Part shown: piece by piece, positions 48,261 to 56,700 of the stretch | Layout of the letters: every line of letters begins with the position of its first letter | Numbering within the stretch: position 1 is the stretch's first letter | Assembly: GCA_031414805.1 (NCBI GenBank) | Contig: JANOQJ010000026.1 | Coordinates: forward strand, 62,001-126,000 | From: JAAFIW01 sp031414805 | GTDB taxonomy: Bacteria; Pseudomonadota; Gammaproteobacteria; Burkholderiales; Burkholderiaceae_C | Direction of reading: 5' to 3' | Length of the DNA stretch: 64,000 nucleotides | Notes under the pieces: generated by a model | What the model was told of the DNA's origin: nothing | Database searches by the model: none | Seen by the model: the letters and a program-made list of their open reading frames with translations, nothing else | Program-made: the position numbers and the translations under genes

Positions 48261-50444
48261 ATGCAAAACATCCACTACACCCTGAGCGAAGGCATCGCCA
48301 CCCTCACGTTCGACGAGCCTGACTCCCCCGTGAACACCATGTGTACGCAGTGGCAAGCCGATTTGATCGAGGCGACTGCGCAAGTCGTCAAAGACAAAGA
48401 TGCGATCAAGGGCATCGTGCTCGCGTCCAACAAAACCACCTTCTTCGCAGGTGCGGACTTGAAGGGTTTGATGCGCAACCAGGCATCTGATGCTGCAGCG
48501 TTTTTTCGCGAGGTTGAGGTGATGAAAAAGTGCTTTCGCACGCTGGAAACGCTGGGTAAGCCGGTAGTGAGCTGTTTGAACGGCTCGGCGCTCGGCGGTG
48601 GCTGGGAGGTGGCCTTGATTGGCCATTACCGCGTGGCCACCGATAACCCCAAAACCCAATTCGGCTTGCCCGAAGTCACCCTGGGCCTGATTCCCGGTGC
48701 CAGTGGCATCACCAAAATGACGCGGCTGCTGGGCCTGTTGGGCGCGCAGCCCTATGTGCTGGAGGGCAAGCTGTTCGACCCGCGCCAGGCGCTGGCGCTG
48801 GGTCTGGTACACGAACTGGTGGGCAGCGATGCTGAGCTGCGCCCCGCCGCGCTCGCCTGGATTGCGGCCAACCCGACGTCCATTCAGCCGTGGGATGCCA
48901 AAGACTACAAATTGCCAGGCGGCTCACCCAGCAACCCCAAGATTGCCGGCGCGCTGACCGTCGCGCCCGCCATGCTGAAGAAAACCACGCGGGGCCTGTA
49001 CCCCGCGCCGGAAGCGGCCCTGGCCGCCATGGTGGAGGGCGCGATGGTGGACTTTGACACCGCGCTGCGCATCGAAAGCCGCTACCTGGCCCAGATCGCG
49101 GTGCACCCAGTGGCCAAGAACATGATCAACACGTTCTTTTTCAATATGAACGCCATCAAAAGCGGGCAGTCGCGTCCTGCGGGTCCGCTACGGGACGGCG
49201 GATCAATCCCACGGTACAAGCCGCAAAAGGTGGGCATTCTGGGCGCCGGGATGATGGGCGCCGGCATTGCGTATGCGCAGGCCAGTCGCGGCATCGCCAC
49301 CGTCATCAAGGATGTATCCCTGGAAAAAGCCGAACTGGGCAAGGCCTACAGCGCCAAGCTCACACAGCCAAGGGTCGACAAGGGCACCATGAGCTCGCAA
49401 GACCAAGCCGCGCTGCTGGCCCGCATCACGGCCACAGCCCAAGCGGAGGATTTGGCAGGCTGCGATCTGATCATCGAAGCCGTGTTCGAGCAACGCGAGT
49501 TGAAAGCAAAAGTCACCCAAGAAGCCGAACCACATCTCGCCAATACACCAGAGTTCAGCGGCTTTTTCGCCAGCAACACCTCCACCCTGCCCATTTCCGG
49601 CCTGGCCCAAGCCAGCACTAACCCACAAAAATTCGTCGGCATTCACTTCTTCAGCCCCGTGGACAAGATGCAGCTGGTGGAGATCATTCGCGGCGCGCAA
49701 ACCGACGACGAAACCGTTGCCCGCGCCTTCGACTACGTGCAGAAGCTGGGCAAGATTCCCATCGTGGTGAACGATTCCCGCGGCTTTTACACCAGCCGTA
49801 CCTTCGGCACCTTCGTGATGGAAGGCGCGGCGATGCTGGGTGAAGGCATACCGGCAGCGGTGATCGAAAACGCCGGTATCCAATGCGGCATGCCGGTGGG
49901 GCCGCTGGCTGTGCTGGACGAAACCGCGCTGAGCTTGAGCGTGCATGTGTTGGATCAAACGCGTGCCGACTTTGCCGCCGAAGGCAAAACCTACGAAGCC
50001 ACGCCCGGCGAGTTGCTGGTCGAGCGCATGGTCAAGGAGCTCAAGCGTCCGGGTCGCTCTGGCGGCGCTGGTTTTTATGACTACCCCGCTGAAAAAGGCG
50101 CAAAAAAATCGCTGTGGCCCGAGCTGAAAAACCAGTTTGAAAAACCCGCCTTGCCCTACGACTTGCAAGACATCAAAGACCGCCTGCTCTACCGCCAGGC
50201 CGTGGAAACAGCCCGGTGCTTAAGCGAAGGCGTGCTGACCACCGTGCACGACGCCAACATCGGCTCCATCTTCGGCATCGGCTTTCCGGCCTACACGGGC
50301 GGTGCCATGCAGTTCATCTATGGCATGGGGGTTCCAGCGTTCGAGGCACGGGCCGCCCAATTAGCAAGCCAGTTTGGCCAGGGATTTGCGTTGACCGACG
50401 CGATCAAGGCCAGTATTGCCAAGCACCAACCGGTTTACTATTGA
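48261..50444 (+). CDS. Multifunctional fatty-acid oxidation enzyme (enoyl-CoA hydratase / 3-hydroxyacyl-CoA dehydrogenase, FadJ/FadB type)
   Basis: 727 residues. The N-terminal crotonase domain (residues ~1-190) has the oxyanion pieces FFAGADLKGL and CLNGSALGGGWEVALIGHYR. A NAD-binding dehydrogenase follows from ~residue 318 (VGILGAGMMGAGIAYAQASRGI; FFASNTSTLPISGLA; HFFSPVDKMQLVEIIRG) and a C-terminal helical domain ends the protein. It hydrates enoyl-CoA and oxidises the product, the two steps before thiolase. The start at 48261 has no Shine-Dalgarno; a dispersed repeat occupies the leader. It pairs with the thiolase 230 bases upstream. Confidence 0.93.
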   Translation: MQNIHYTLSEGIATLTFDEPDSPVNTMCTQWQADLIEATAQVVKDKDAIKGIVLASNKTTFFAGADLKGLMRNQASDAAAFFREVEVMKKCFRTLETLGKPVVSCLNGSALGGGWEVALIGHYRVATDNPKTQFGLPEVTLGLIPGASGITKMTRLLGLLGAQPYVLEGKLFDPRQALALGLVHELVGSDAELRPAALAWIAANPTSIQPWDAKDYKLPGGSPSNPKIAGALTVAPAMLKKTTRGLYPAPEAALAAMVEGAMVDFDTALRIESRYLAQIAVHPVAKNMINTFFFNMNAIKSGQSRPAGPLRDGGSIPRYKPQKVGILGAGMMGAGIAYAQASRGIATVIKDVSLEKAELGKAYSAKLTQPRVDKGTMSSQDQAALLARITATAQAEDLAGCDLIIEAVFEQRELKAKVTQEAEPHLANTPEFSGFFASNTSTLPISGLAQASTNPQKFVGIHFFSPVDKMQLVEIIRGAQTDDETVARAFDYVQKLGKIPIVVNDSRGFYTSRTFGTFVMEGAAMLGEGIPAAVIENAGIQCGMPVGPLAVLDETALSLSVHVLDQTRADFAAEGKTYEATPGELLVERMVKELKRPGRSGGAGFYDYPAEKGAKKSLWPELKNQFEKPALPYDLQDIKDRLLYRQAVETARCLSEGVLTTVHDANIGSIFGIGFPAYTGGAMQFIYGMGVPAFEARAAQLASQFGQGFALTDAIKASIAKHQPVYY

Positions 50445-50465
50445 TACAGCCCGATGAAATATTAA

Positions 50466-50577
50466 CCGTTCGCCCTGAGGTGGCTGTTCCGACTGTCCTG
50501 AGGTATCGAAGGAAGGGCTCGCGAGGACTTCCTTCGATACCTCAGGACGGTCGGGACAGCTACCTCAGCCCGAACGG
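50466..50577. repeat. Long inverted repeat between convergent genes (possible bidirectional terminator)
   Basis: CCGTTCG at 50466 mirrors CGAACGG at 50571. Inner arms GTCCTGAGGTATCGAAGGAAG and its complement (50540-50555 onward) pair with few mismatches around a 12-base loop. It lies between convergent genes ending at 50444 and 50604, and no T-run follows, so a terminator role is a guess. Confidence 0.85.
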
Positions 50578-50603
50578 GAAACTAAATACTTTTTCGGGCC
50601 GTA

Positions 50604-51281
50604 TCAACAAATTGAACCCGCGTCGGATGACTGGCTGAATTTCTGTTGCAGAAATTGCGAATGGTTCAAGAAGGCTTGCGCGTCCTGGCTTGCCAAATCG
50701 TCGGTTAACTGCAGGACCTTGCCGCTCAGATCAGCCAAGGTCAGTTTGAAGGTTTCTTCAGCGGTCTTGCCGTTGCTGAGCAACTTGATCGTGGCAAAGG
50801 CTTTGGGAATTGACAAGTAGGTTTTGAGCGCATCGGGCAGGTATCGCAAAGCAATATGGCGCGCGTGAAAACCCTCTTGCAGCGACAACTGGCCTTTGCT
50901 GCGGTCCCATTGATCCAGCAGGTTGGTCAATTGCTGGCACAACTCCAACACCCGCGTTTGCAACGCGCCCGACAGCCGCCCGTCGGGGTTGTGCTGAACC
51001 AGCTGTTTGACGGCTGACAGCGCGTTCAGCATGCTGGTGCGGGCATCGCCATCGTCTTCAAACGCCAGCTCGTCCCAGGCTTGGCCTCGCAGCTTGGGAA
51101 AGCCCAACCACAAACCGCCAACGCCAAACCCAGCCCCATAACCCAAAGCCGCCAGACCAGCTGCACCCAAAGCACCACCCGCGGCCACACCGCCGCCCGA
51201 CAGCACCAACGCAACAGTTCCCAAACCCAAACCGCACCAGTTGGCCGGTGACTGTAAAAAGCGGCCAGCTCGTTGCAGCAT
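50604..51281 (-). CDS. XpaC-like membrane protein
   Basis: 225 residues. Two hydrophobic Gly/Ala-rich helices at residues ~15-60 are followed by a soluble helical domain (LPDALKTYLSIPKAFATI ... GKTAEETFKLTLADL ... DAQAFLNHSQFLQQKF). The pattern recalls XpaC ('5-bromo-4-chloroindolyl phosphate hydrolysis') proteins, which often sit beside TelA-type toxic-anion-resistance genes. No TelA gene is present here. It starts on the last base of the VWA gene's stop codon (TAATG overlap), so the two are coupled. Function unknown; the family call is moderate. Confidence 0.6.
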   Translation of the reverse strand: MLQRAGRFLQSPANWCGLGLGTVALVLSGGGVAAGGALGAAGLAALGYGAGFGVGGLWLGFPKLRGQAWDELAFEDDGDARTSMLNALSAVKQLVQHNPDGRLSGALQTRVLELCQQLTNLLDQWDRSKGQLSLQEGFHARHIALRYLPDALKTYLSIPKAFATIKLLSNGKTAEETFKLTLADLSGKVLQLTDDLASQDAQAFLNHSQFLQQKFSQSSDAGSIC

Positions 51282-52936
51282 TATTGAAATGCCCGTATGT
51301 CTTTAAACACGGTGTACAGCAAGGCCTTACGGGCATCAAACAAACGGCCGCCCGTGATGGCCACGAGGTCTTTCAAATCGGACTCGTTGGCTTCGCCAAA
51401 CAGCACCATGAACACGGGAATGGCTTTCACATCTTCTGGAAGCCCCGCATAGTCTGTTTTGAATTGCGCCAGGCTGCGACCTTTGTTGTTTTCACCGTCG
51501 GTAAAGGCTACAACCGAATACTGATAGCTCGGGTTTTTCTGGCGCTCTGCATTCATATTTTGCAAGGCTTGCAATACCGCGTCATACAGCGCGGTACCGC
51601 CATTCATGGTCAAACCCTCGGCGTAATCGCGTACTTTGCCCAACACCGCCTGTTTTGCCGCTGTATCAACTTGGATTTGCACGCCCTTCGCATCGTTTTT
51701 GCCTGCGGGTAGCTCAAAGTAGGTGGTAGGTTGGAGTACGTCAGAAAATGGAAGCATCCAAACTTTTTCGCGGCTGGTCAGACGTGCCACTCTCCCGGTT
51801 AAAGAGGCATCGTCGCCAGCGATGTATTGCAAAGCCTGTACCAGTTGCTGGCGTCGTCCCCCGCCGTTCATGCTGCCGCTGACATCCAGCACAAAAGTTG
51901 AGGCAATCGGTGCCCGAAATTCGTTCAGATAGGCATCAATCAAACCGTCGGCCAGCGCGCGATCCGGTGAAAACGGAAGTTCCACCAGCACGCTGCCGGC
52001 TGGAAACAGACCCGCGTGGGTTTGCGCCACATGCGGGCTGACCGATCGGCGTAGTGTGGTCTGGGTCAACCAGTTTTGAGCCTCATCGCCTTTCAGGTAG
52101 GCCACGACTTTCTGGTAATCCTCCCGTTTGCCGTCGTTGAGCAGCATCAGCGGATAGTCGGCTGTCGCCACGCCTTCCAGCGGGTAAATCAGCCGCAATT
52201 TTTCTCTCAACTTGCCCGACTGATTGAGCGACAGCAGCCAGCTTTCGTAGTTGATAAACGCATTGACGCGTGGCCCTTGCTGCTCGATGAATTTTTCGCT
52301 CAAGTAAGTGCTGTTGTCACCTGGTAGTTTGTAGCCCTTGATAAAACCTGCAATCGCGGCCTTGTTCACATCCTGCGCAGACAGGGCTTCCGCTTTTTGC
52401 GACGCTGCTGCGGCCACGCCCATGAGCGCCATGAAGCCCTGGTTGGAGGTTGCAGGGTTGGACAACGCATATTTGAGTTGCCCTTCCTTGGCGGCTTGGG
52501 CAATGGTGTTCCAGGTAATTTTGGCTGCCACCTCCGGCTTGTCCCAACCCAGTGCTTTGGCGTGGCTTTCATTGACACCCACGACGATTGGCGAGAGCAT
52601 GATTTTGTCTTGCAGCTTGACACGCGATTGACCCTGCGGATCGGATAGCAGGTATTTGGCGTTGGCAAACCAAGCAGCGTCCGCCTGGGCTTTGCCATTC
52701 AGCACCGCCTCGGTGCTTTCCATCGTGCCGCCGTATCGAAAGCGCAATTTCACGCCGGTGGCCTTCTCCACCATTTTTTCCAACGGCTGGGCATCACGCA
52801 GATCACTCGTGGCCAGCACCTGGAATTCATTGCCCACTGCGGCAGGCGCAACTGCCACCGGCGGCGGACGCTTGTCGCCGCAGCCCGCCAGCAGAGAGAT
52901 CGCGGCAGCCACTGCCCAGTACATCGTTGATTTCAT
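51281..52936 (-). CDS. Lipoprotein fusing a periplasmic-binding domain to a von Willebrand A (VWA) domain
   Basis: 551 residues from ATG 52936 (MKSTMYWAVAAAISLLAGC), a clear lipoprotein signal with Cys19. Residues ~40-330 form an extracellular binding-protein fold (FQVLATSDLRDAQPLEKMVEKATGVKLRFRYGGTMES, YALSNPATSNQGFMALMG). From ~residue 350 comes a VWA domain with intact metal site (STFVLDVSGSMNGGGRRQ; AFTDGENNKG). This architecture suggests a ligand-reading protein that makes metal-dependent contacts in the periplasm. It lies between a second binding-protein gene and the XpaC-like gene. I know no characterised protein with this role. Confidence 0.8.
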   Translation of the reverse strand: MKSTMYWAVAAAISLLAGCGDKRPPPVAVAPAAVGNEFQVLATSDLRDAQPLEKMVEKATGVKLRFRYGGTMESTEAVLNGKAQADAAWFANAKYLLSDPQGQSRVKLQDKIMLSPIVVGVNESHAKALGWDKPEVAAKITWNTIAQAAKEGQLKYALSNPATSNQGFMALMGVAAAASQKAEALSAQDVNKAAIAGFIKGYKLPGDNSTYLSEKFIEQQGPRVNAFINYESWLLSLNQSGKLREKLRLIYPLEGVATADYPLMLLNDGKREDYQKVVAYLKGDEAQNWLTQTTLRRSVSPHVAQTHAGLFPAGSVLVELPFSPDRALADGLIDAYLNEFRAPIASTFVLDVSGSMNGGGRRQQLVQALQYIAGDDASLTGRVARLTSREKVWMLPFSDVLQPTTYFELPAGKNDAKGVQIQVDTAAKQAVLGKVRDYAEGLTMNGGTALYDAVLQALQNMNAERQKNPSYQYSVVAFTDGENNKGRSLAQFKTDYAGLPEDVKAIPVFMVLFGEANESDLKDLVAITGGRLFDARKALLYTVFKDIRAFQ

Positions 52937-52960
52937 TACGCCTCCGTACATCAGTTGTGT

Positions 52961-54091
52961 TTACTGGCCCATCTCACGGGCAATCACGTCAATCATCTCG
53001 GCCATCAGATCAAAGCTGGGCGGGTCAATGACCTGGGTGATGCGCTCTTCAAATGCCAGCCCGGTCGCTTTCACGACCTGCGCAAAGTGGCCACTGTCGC
53101 CAATGCGAAAACCGTACTCCACTGCAATACGCTGCAACTCGGTGTTGTCCAGCAGCAGTTGGCCTAGTTTCTTCGCGCGTTCACTGGTGGACACGAACAC
53201 GACCTTGTTCAAAATCGTCGGCTGCGGGTAGAGCAGCACCATGTCAGCACCGATGCCCTTTTTCTGCAGCGCATAGCTGACCATCTGGTTTTCGTAGATA
53301 AATGCCATCGGTGTCTTGCCGATGCCAATGCTGGCGTAGTCGTCAAAATTACCATTGACATAGTTTTCCTGATAGCCCTGCCGCTTGAACAATTCCGCCA
53401 CCCGAAGCGCGGTTTTTTGTGCCGTGGCTTTATCGGTGACCACATCACCGCCGTTGATCGCGAAGCTGGATATCGCCAGATACATCGCAGCCGAATTGCT
53501 TTTTCGCACGTCCGTGGTGGCCACCAGCACACTTTTTCCAACCGGGTAGGCCTGTGCTTCTTTCAAATCGCGCCAACGCTTTTTGTCCAGCATGATTTGG
53601 GTGAGTTTGGAAAAATCAACGCTCCAGACTTTGGGGCTTATCTCTTTAGCCATGCCATTCGCAGACAGAATTTGTGCAATCGGCGTCCACGAAGCGATCA
53701 CCATTGGCGTGTAAAAAGGCGAACTTGCGGCGGTGGCGATCTTGGCGTTTTTGGCCGCATCGGCAATCTGGTTGGCCGCCACCACGCCCGACGGAAAGAA
53801 AAAATCTGGCACTTGGCCGGGCACCACTCGTGCTGCCATCTCGCGCGACCCGATGCGCGTGGTGACCACCCGCAGTTTGTTATTGGCCAAGACAGCCAAA
53901 ACGCGTGGATCTTTAAAGTAAGGCTCCACGTCCAGGGAAATCAAACCCGTCAATTCCACCGTGTGAGCTTGCGTCAATGCAGCGCCCGGCAGCCCCAGCG
54001 GTGAGCCGCCCTGGCGAAACGACATGTAGGCCGCGCCGCCGAACGCCGCCAGCAGCAATGCCGTGATCACGGCTTTGGTGATGGTTTTCAT
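52961..54091 (-). CDS. Exported substrate-binding-protein-like protein
   Basis: 376 residues. An N-terminal hydrophobic helix (AVITALLLAAFGGAAYMSF) acts as signal or anchor and has no cleavage motif I trust. The body has a type 2 periplasmic-binding pattern (VELTGLISLDVEPYFKDPRV, VVTTRIGSREMAARV, YTPMVIASWTPIAQIL, PMAFIYENQMVSYAL), but no ABC permease or ATPase genes are nearby. It precedes the binding-VWA lipoprotein gene by 24 bases, so the three genes (with XpaC-like) form an operon. It may be a ligand sensor rather than a transporter part. Confidence 0.72.
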   Translation of the reverse strand: MKTITKAVITALLLAAFGGAAYMSFRQGGSPLGLPGAALTQAHTVELTGLISLDVEPYFKDPRVLAVLANNKLRVVTTRIGSREMAARVVPGQVPDFFFPSGVVAANQIADAAKNAKIATAASSPFYTPMVIASWTPIAQILSANGMAKEISPKVWSVDFSKLTQIMLDKKRWRDLKEAQAYPVGKSVLVATTDVRKSNSAAMYLAISSFAINGGDVVTDKATAQKTALRVAELFKRQGYQENYVNGNFDDYASIGIGKTPMAFIYENQMVSYALQKKGIGADMVLLYPQPTILNKVVFVSTSERAKKLGQLLLDNTELQRIAVEYGFRIGDSGHFAQVVKATGLAFEERITQVIDPPSFDLMAEMIDVIAREMGQ

Positions 54092-54108
54092 TGAATCAAT
54101 CGATATTT

Positions 54109-54152
54109 TGCTACATATTTAATAGCTGCTTGAGCAGGAAACACTTGGGTGT
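54109..54152 (+). repeat. Dispersed TAGCTGCTTGAGCA repeat, copy 14 (3' half diverged)
   Basis: Forward copy with an intact AATAGCTGCTTGAGCAG core. The usual TTTATAAGGGCT end is replaced by unrelated sequence. Confidence 0.78.
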
Positions 54153-54179
54153 TGACACCTTTTGGCTTCAAACCTCGGA

Positions 54180-55073
54180 TTACAGGGCTTTTGCCACAAA
54201 CGTGTCGCACTGCTTGAGGTTCCCCGTCTTCAGCCCCACACCAAACCATCGCTGGCGTTGCGCGCTGGTACCGTGGGTAAAGCTCTCGGGCACCACCGCC
54301 CCACCTTGCGCGCGCTGCAGGGCATCGTCGCCAATCTTGGCAGCGGCGTTCATGGCTTCTTCCACGTCGCCTTTTTCCAGAATCTGCCGCTGGTTTTGGG
54401 CGTGATGCGCCCATACGCCGGCAAAGCAGTCTGCCTGCAGCTCCGTGCGCACACTCAGGGCGTTGAACTGGGCTTCAGTCATGCGCTTGCGCATGCTGTC
54501 GACCTTGTCGCTCACGCCAATCAGTTTTTGAATGTGGTGACCCACCTCATGTGCAATCACATACGCCTGTGCAAAGTCGCCAGGCGCGCCCAGGCGGGTA
54601 CGCAAGGTGTCGTAAAAAGCCAGATCGATGTACACCTTTTGATCAGCTGGGCAGTAAAACGGGCCCATGGCCGCCTCGCCGGTGCCGCAGCCGCCGGTGC
54701 CCGTGCGGCCCCGAAACAGCACCAGTTTGGGCTCTTGGTAGACGGCACCAGCCGCTGCAAACTGCTGCTTCCACACATCTTCGGTGTCGGCCAATATGGT
54801 GGAGATGAACTTGGCTTGCTGGTCGTTGGCTGGTGGCTTTTGCGCCTGGCCTTGCGGGCCTTGGGCCACCTGAGCTGTGGGTGCACCGCCGCCCAGAATG
54901 CCCAAAATTGTCATGGGGTTGATGCCGAAAATCCAGCCGCCCACCAGCGCAATCACGATGGTGCCAATGCCCACGTTGCGCCCGCCGAGCAAGCCGCCGC
55001 CGCCAAAACTTCGCCCGCCGCCGCTGCGCCGGTCTTCCACGTTGTTTGATTCCCGGTTGCCTTCCCATTTCAT
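54180..55073 (-). CDS. ypfJ: Neutral zinc metallopeptidase, YpfJ type
   Basis: 297 residues. The N-terminus is polar and Gly-rich (SGGGRSFGGGGLLGG), followed by one transmembrane helix (IGTIVIALVGGWIFGI). The predicted periplasmic domain carries the zinc motif YVIAHEVGHHIQKLIG near residue 170 with a downstream ELQADCFAG (third ligand Glu). CGTGEAAMGPFYCPADQKVYIDLAFY is a family signature. The physiological substrate of YpfJ proteins is not established. It is divergent from the pyroglutamyl peptidase gene. Confidence 0.93.
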   Translation of the reverse strand: MKWEGNRESNNVEDRRSGGGRSFGGGGLLGGRNVGIGTIVIALVGGWIFGINPMTILGILGGGAPTAQVAQGPQGQAQKPPANDQQAKFISTILADTEDVWKQQFAAAGAVYQEPKLVLFRGRTGTGGCGTGEAAMGPFYCPADQKVYIDLAFYDTLRTRLGAPGDFAQAYVIAHEVGHHIQKLIGVSDKVDSMRKRMTEAQFNALSVRTELQADCFAGVWAHHAQNQRQILEKGDVEEAMNAAAKIGDDALQRAQGGAVVPESFTHGTSAQRQRWFGVGLKTGNLKQCDTFVAKAL

Positions 55074-55102
55074 GCTGTGTCTCCTTCAACTAAAGTTCCC
55101 GC

Positions 55103-55774
55103 ATGGTAGCTGTCCGATCCACCCGTCTCAAATTCTCAGGCAAGGTACTGGTTACCGGCTTCGCCCCTTTTGGGGGCGACAGCGTCAACCCCAGCTGGCT
55201 GGTAGCGCAGGCCCTGCACAAACGCCAATTCGCCCGGCGGGTGGCGGTGGCCGCCCAGTTGCCCACTGAGTTTGTAGCGTCAGCACAAATACTGCGTTCA
55301 CTGATTGATCGACACCAACCCGAGGTGGTGTTGTGTCTGGGGCAGGCCGGCGGGCGCGCAGAACTGTCGCTGGAGCGCGTGGCCATCAACATCAACGACG
55401 CACGCATTCCCGACAACGTGGGGGCTCAACCCATCGACACGCCGGTGGTCGCTGGCGGTCCGGCGGCTTATTTCACCAAGCTGCCGATCAAGTCCACCGT
55501 GCAGGGAATGACGTCCGAGGGCATTGCCGCGCAGGTATCGCAAACGGCCGGCACCTTCGTGTGCAACCATGTTTTCTACACATTGATGCATGAGCTGGCC
55601 CAGCGCCCTGCTCTGGCCCACACGACCGCAGGCTTCATTCATGTGCCCTGGTTGCCGCAGCAAGGCAGCCCGTCGATGCCACTGGCCGACATGGTTCGAG
55701 GCATTCGCCTGGCTATCCACTGCGCCTTGGAGCGATCGGAAGACCTGCACGCCACTGGGGGTGCTCTGCATTGA
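55103..55774 (+). CDS. pcp: Pyroglutamyl-peptidase I
   Basis: 223-residue cysteine peptidase (C15) that removes N-terminal pyroglutamate. The start VLVTGFAPFGGDSVNPSWLVAQAL is diagnostic. The catalytic Cys lies in GTFVCNHVFYTLMHEL near residue 154 and the His in AGFIHVPWLPQQ near residue 178, with the Glu in LSLERVAININDARIPDN. The stop overlaps the start of the PHP phosphatase gene by 4 bases. The start could also be a few codons later (FSGKVLVTG). Confidence 0.93.
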   Translation: MVAVRSTRLKFSGKVLVTGFAPFGGDSVNPSWLVAQALHKRQFARRVAVAAQLPTEFVASAQILRSLIDRHQPEVVLCLGQAGGRAELSLERVAININDARIPDNVGAQPIDTPVVAGGPAAYFTKLPIKSTVQGMTSEGIAAQVSQTAGTFVCNHVFYTLMHELAQRPALAHTTAGFIHVPWLPQQGSPSMPLADMVRGIRLAIHCALERSEDLHATGGALH

Positions 55775-56700
55775 AGGGGCCGCCCGTAAAATGCCCCGTG
55801 ACCCCAATATCTGCATCCCCCGCCGCTGCACAGGCAGCCCAGCCCCTCACCAACACCCTGAACGCAGATTTGCACTGCCACTCGGTGGTCTCTGACGGCA
55901 CCCTCACCCCCGAAGCCCTGGCGGCCCGCGCCGCTGCCAACGGCGTGCAACTGTGGGCCTTGACCGACCATGACGAAATTGGCGGTCAGGCGCGTGCCCT
56001 GCAAGCGGCGCAGTCCCACGGCATGAAATACCTCACCGGGGTTGAAATCTCGGTCACGTTTGCCGGCAAAACGGTGCACATCGTCGGTCTGGGTTTCGAT
56101 GCGCAAGACCCCCGGATGCTGAAAGGCTTGCAAGACACGCGTGGGGGCCGTGGCGAGCGGGCCAAGGAAATGTCAGAGGGCCTGGCCAAAGTTGGCATCA
56201 AGGGCGCTTACGAGGGCGCATTGAAATACGTGGGCAACCCTGAGCTGATCTCCCGCACCCACTTTGCGCGCTACCTGGTGGAAGCCGGTGTGTGCCAGGA
56301 CACCTCCGAGGTGTTTCGCAAGTACCTCACCGACAACAAACCCGGCTTTGTGCCCCACCGCTGGGCCAGCCTGAGGGACGCCGTCACCTGGATCGTCGAC
56401 TGCCAGGGCGTGGCCGTGATTGCCCACCCCGGCCGCTATGGCTTCACGCCCAACGAAGAGTACGCGCTGTTCAGCGAATTCAAAGCCCACGGCGGCCAGG
56501 CTACCGAGGTGGTGACGGGTAGCCACAGCCCGGCCGAGTATGTGAAATACGCCGCCACGGCGCTGGAATTTGGTCTGGCTGCGTCGCGCGGCAGCGACTT
56601 TCACAGCCCCGATGAAAGCCGTATCGACCTGGGCCAGCTGCCCCCGTTGCCCGCGACGCTCACGCCCGTTTGGGACCTGCTCACGAGCCGCATTCAGTGA
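55771..56700 (+). CDS. PHP-domain phosphatase (YciV/TrpH; 3',5'-nucleoside bisphosphate phosphatase type)
   Basis: 309 residues. PHP metal motifs: NADLHCHSVVSDGTLTPEALAARAA near residue 31, LWALTDHDEIGG, YLTGVEISVTFAGKTVHIVGLGFD, AVIAHPGRYGF and ASRGSDFHSP. YciV homologues hydrolyse 3',5'-bisphosphate nucleosides and short 5'-phosphorylated RNAs, acting in sulphur assimilation by-product removal and rRNA maturation. The first ~20 residues are poorly conserved; a start nearer LTNTLNADLHCH is possible. The stop overlaps the next start by 1 base (TGATG). Confidence 0.9.
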   Translation: MKGPPVKCPVTPISASPAAAQAAQPLTNTLNADLHCHSVVSDGTLTPEALAARAAANGVQLWALTDHDEIGGQARALQAAQSHGMKYLTGVEISVTFAGKTVHIVGLGFDAQDPRMLKGLQDTRGGRGERAKEMSEGLAKVGIKGAYEGALKYVGNPELISRTHFARYLVEAGVCQDTSEVFRKYLTDNKPGFVPHRWASLRDAVTWIVDCQGVAVIAHPGRYGFTPNEEYALFSEFKAHGGQATEVVTGSHSPAEYVKYAATALEFGLAASRGSDFHSPDESRIDLGQLPPLPATLTPVWDLLTSRIQ

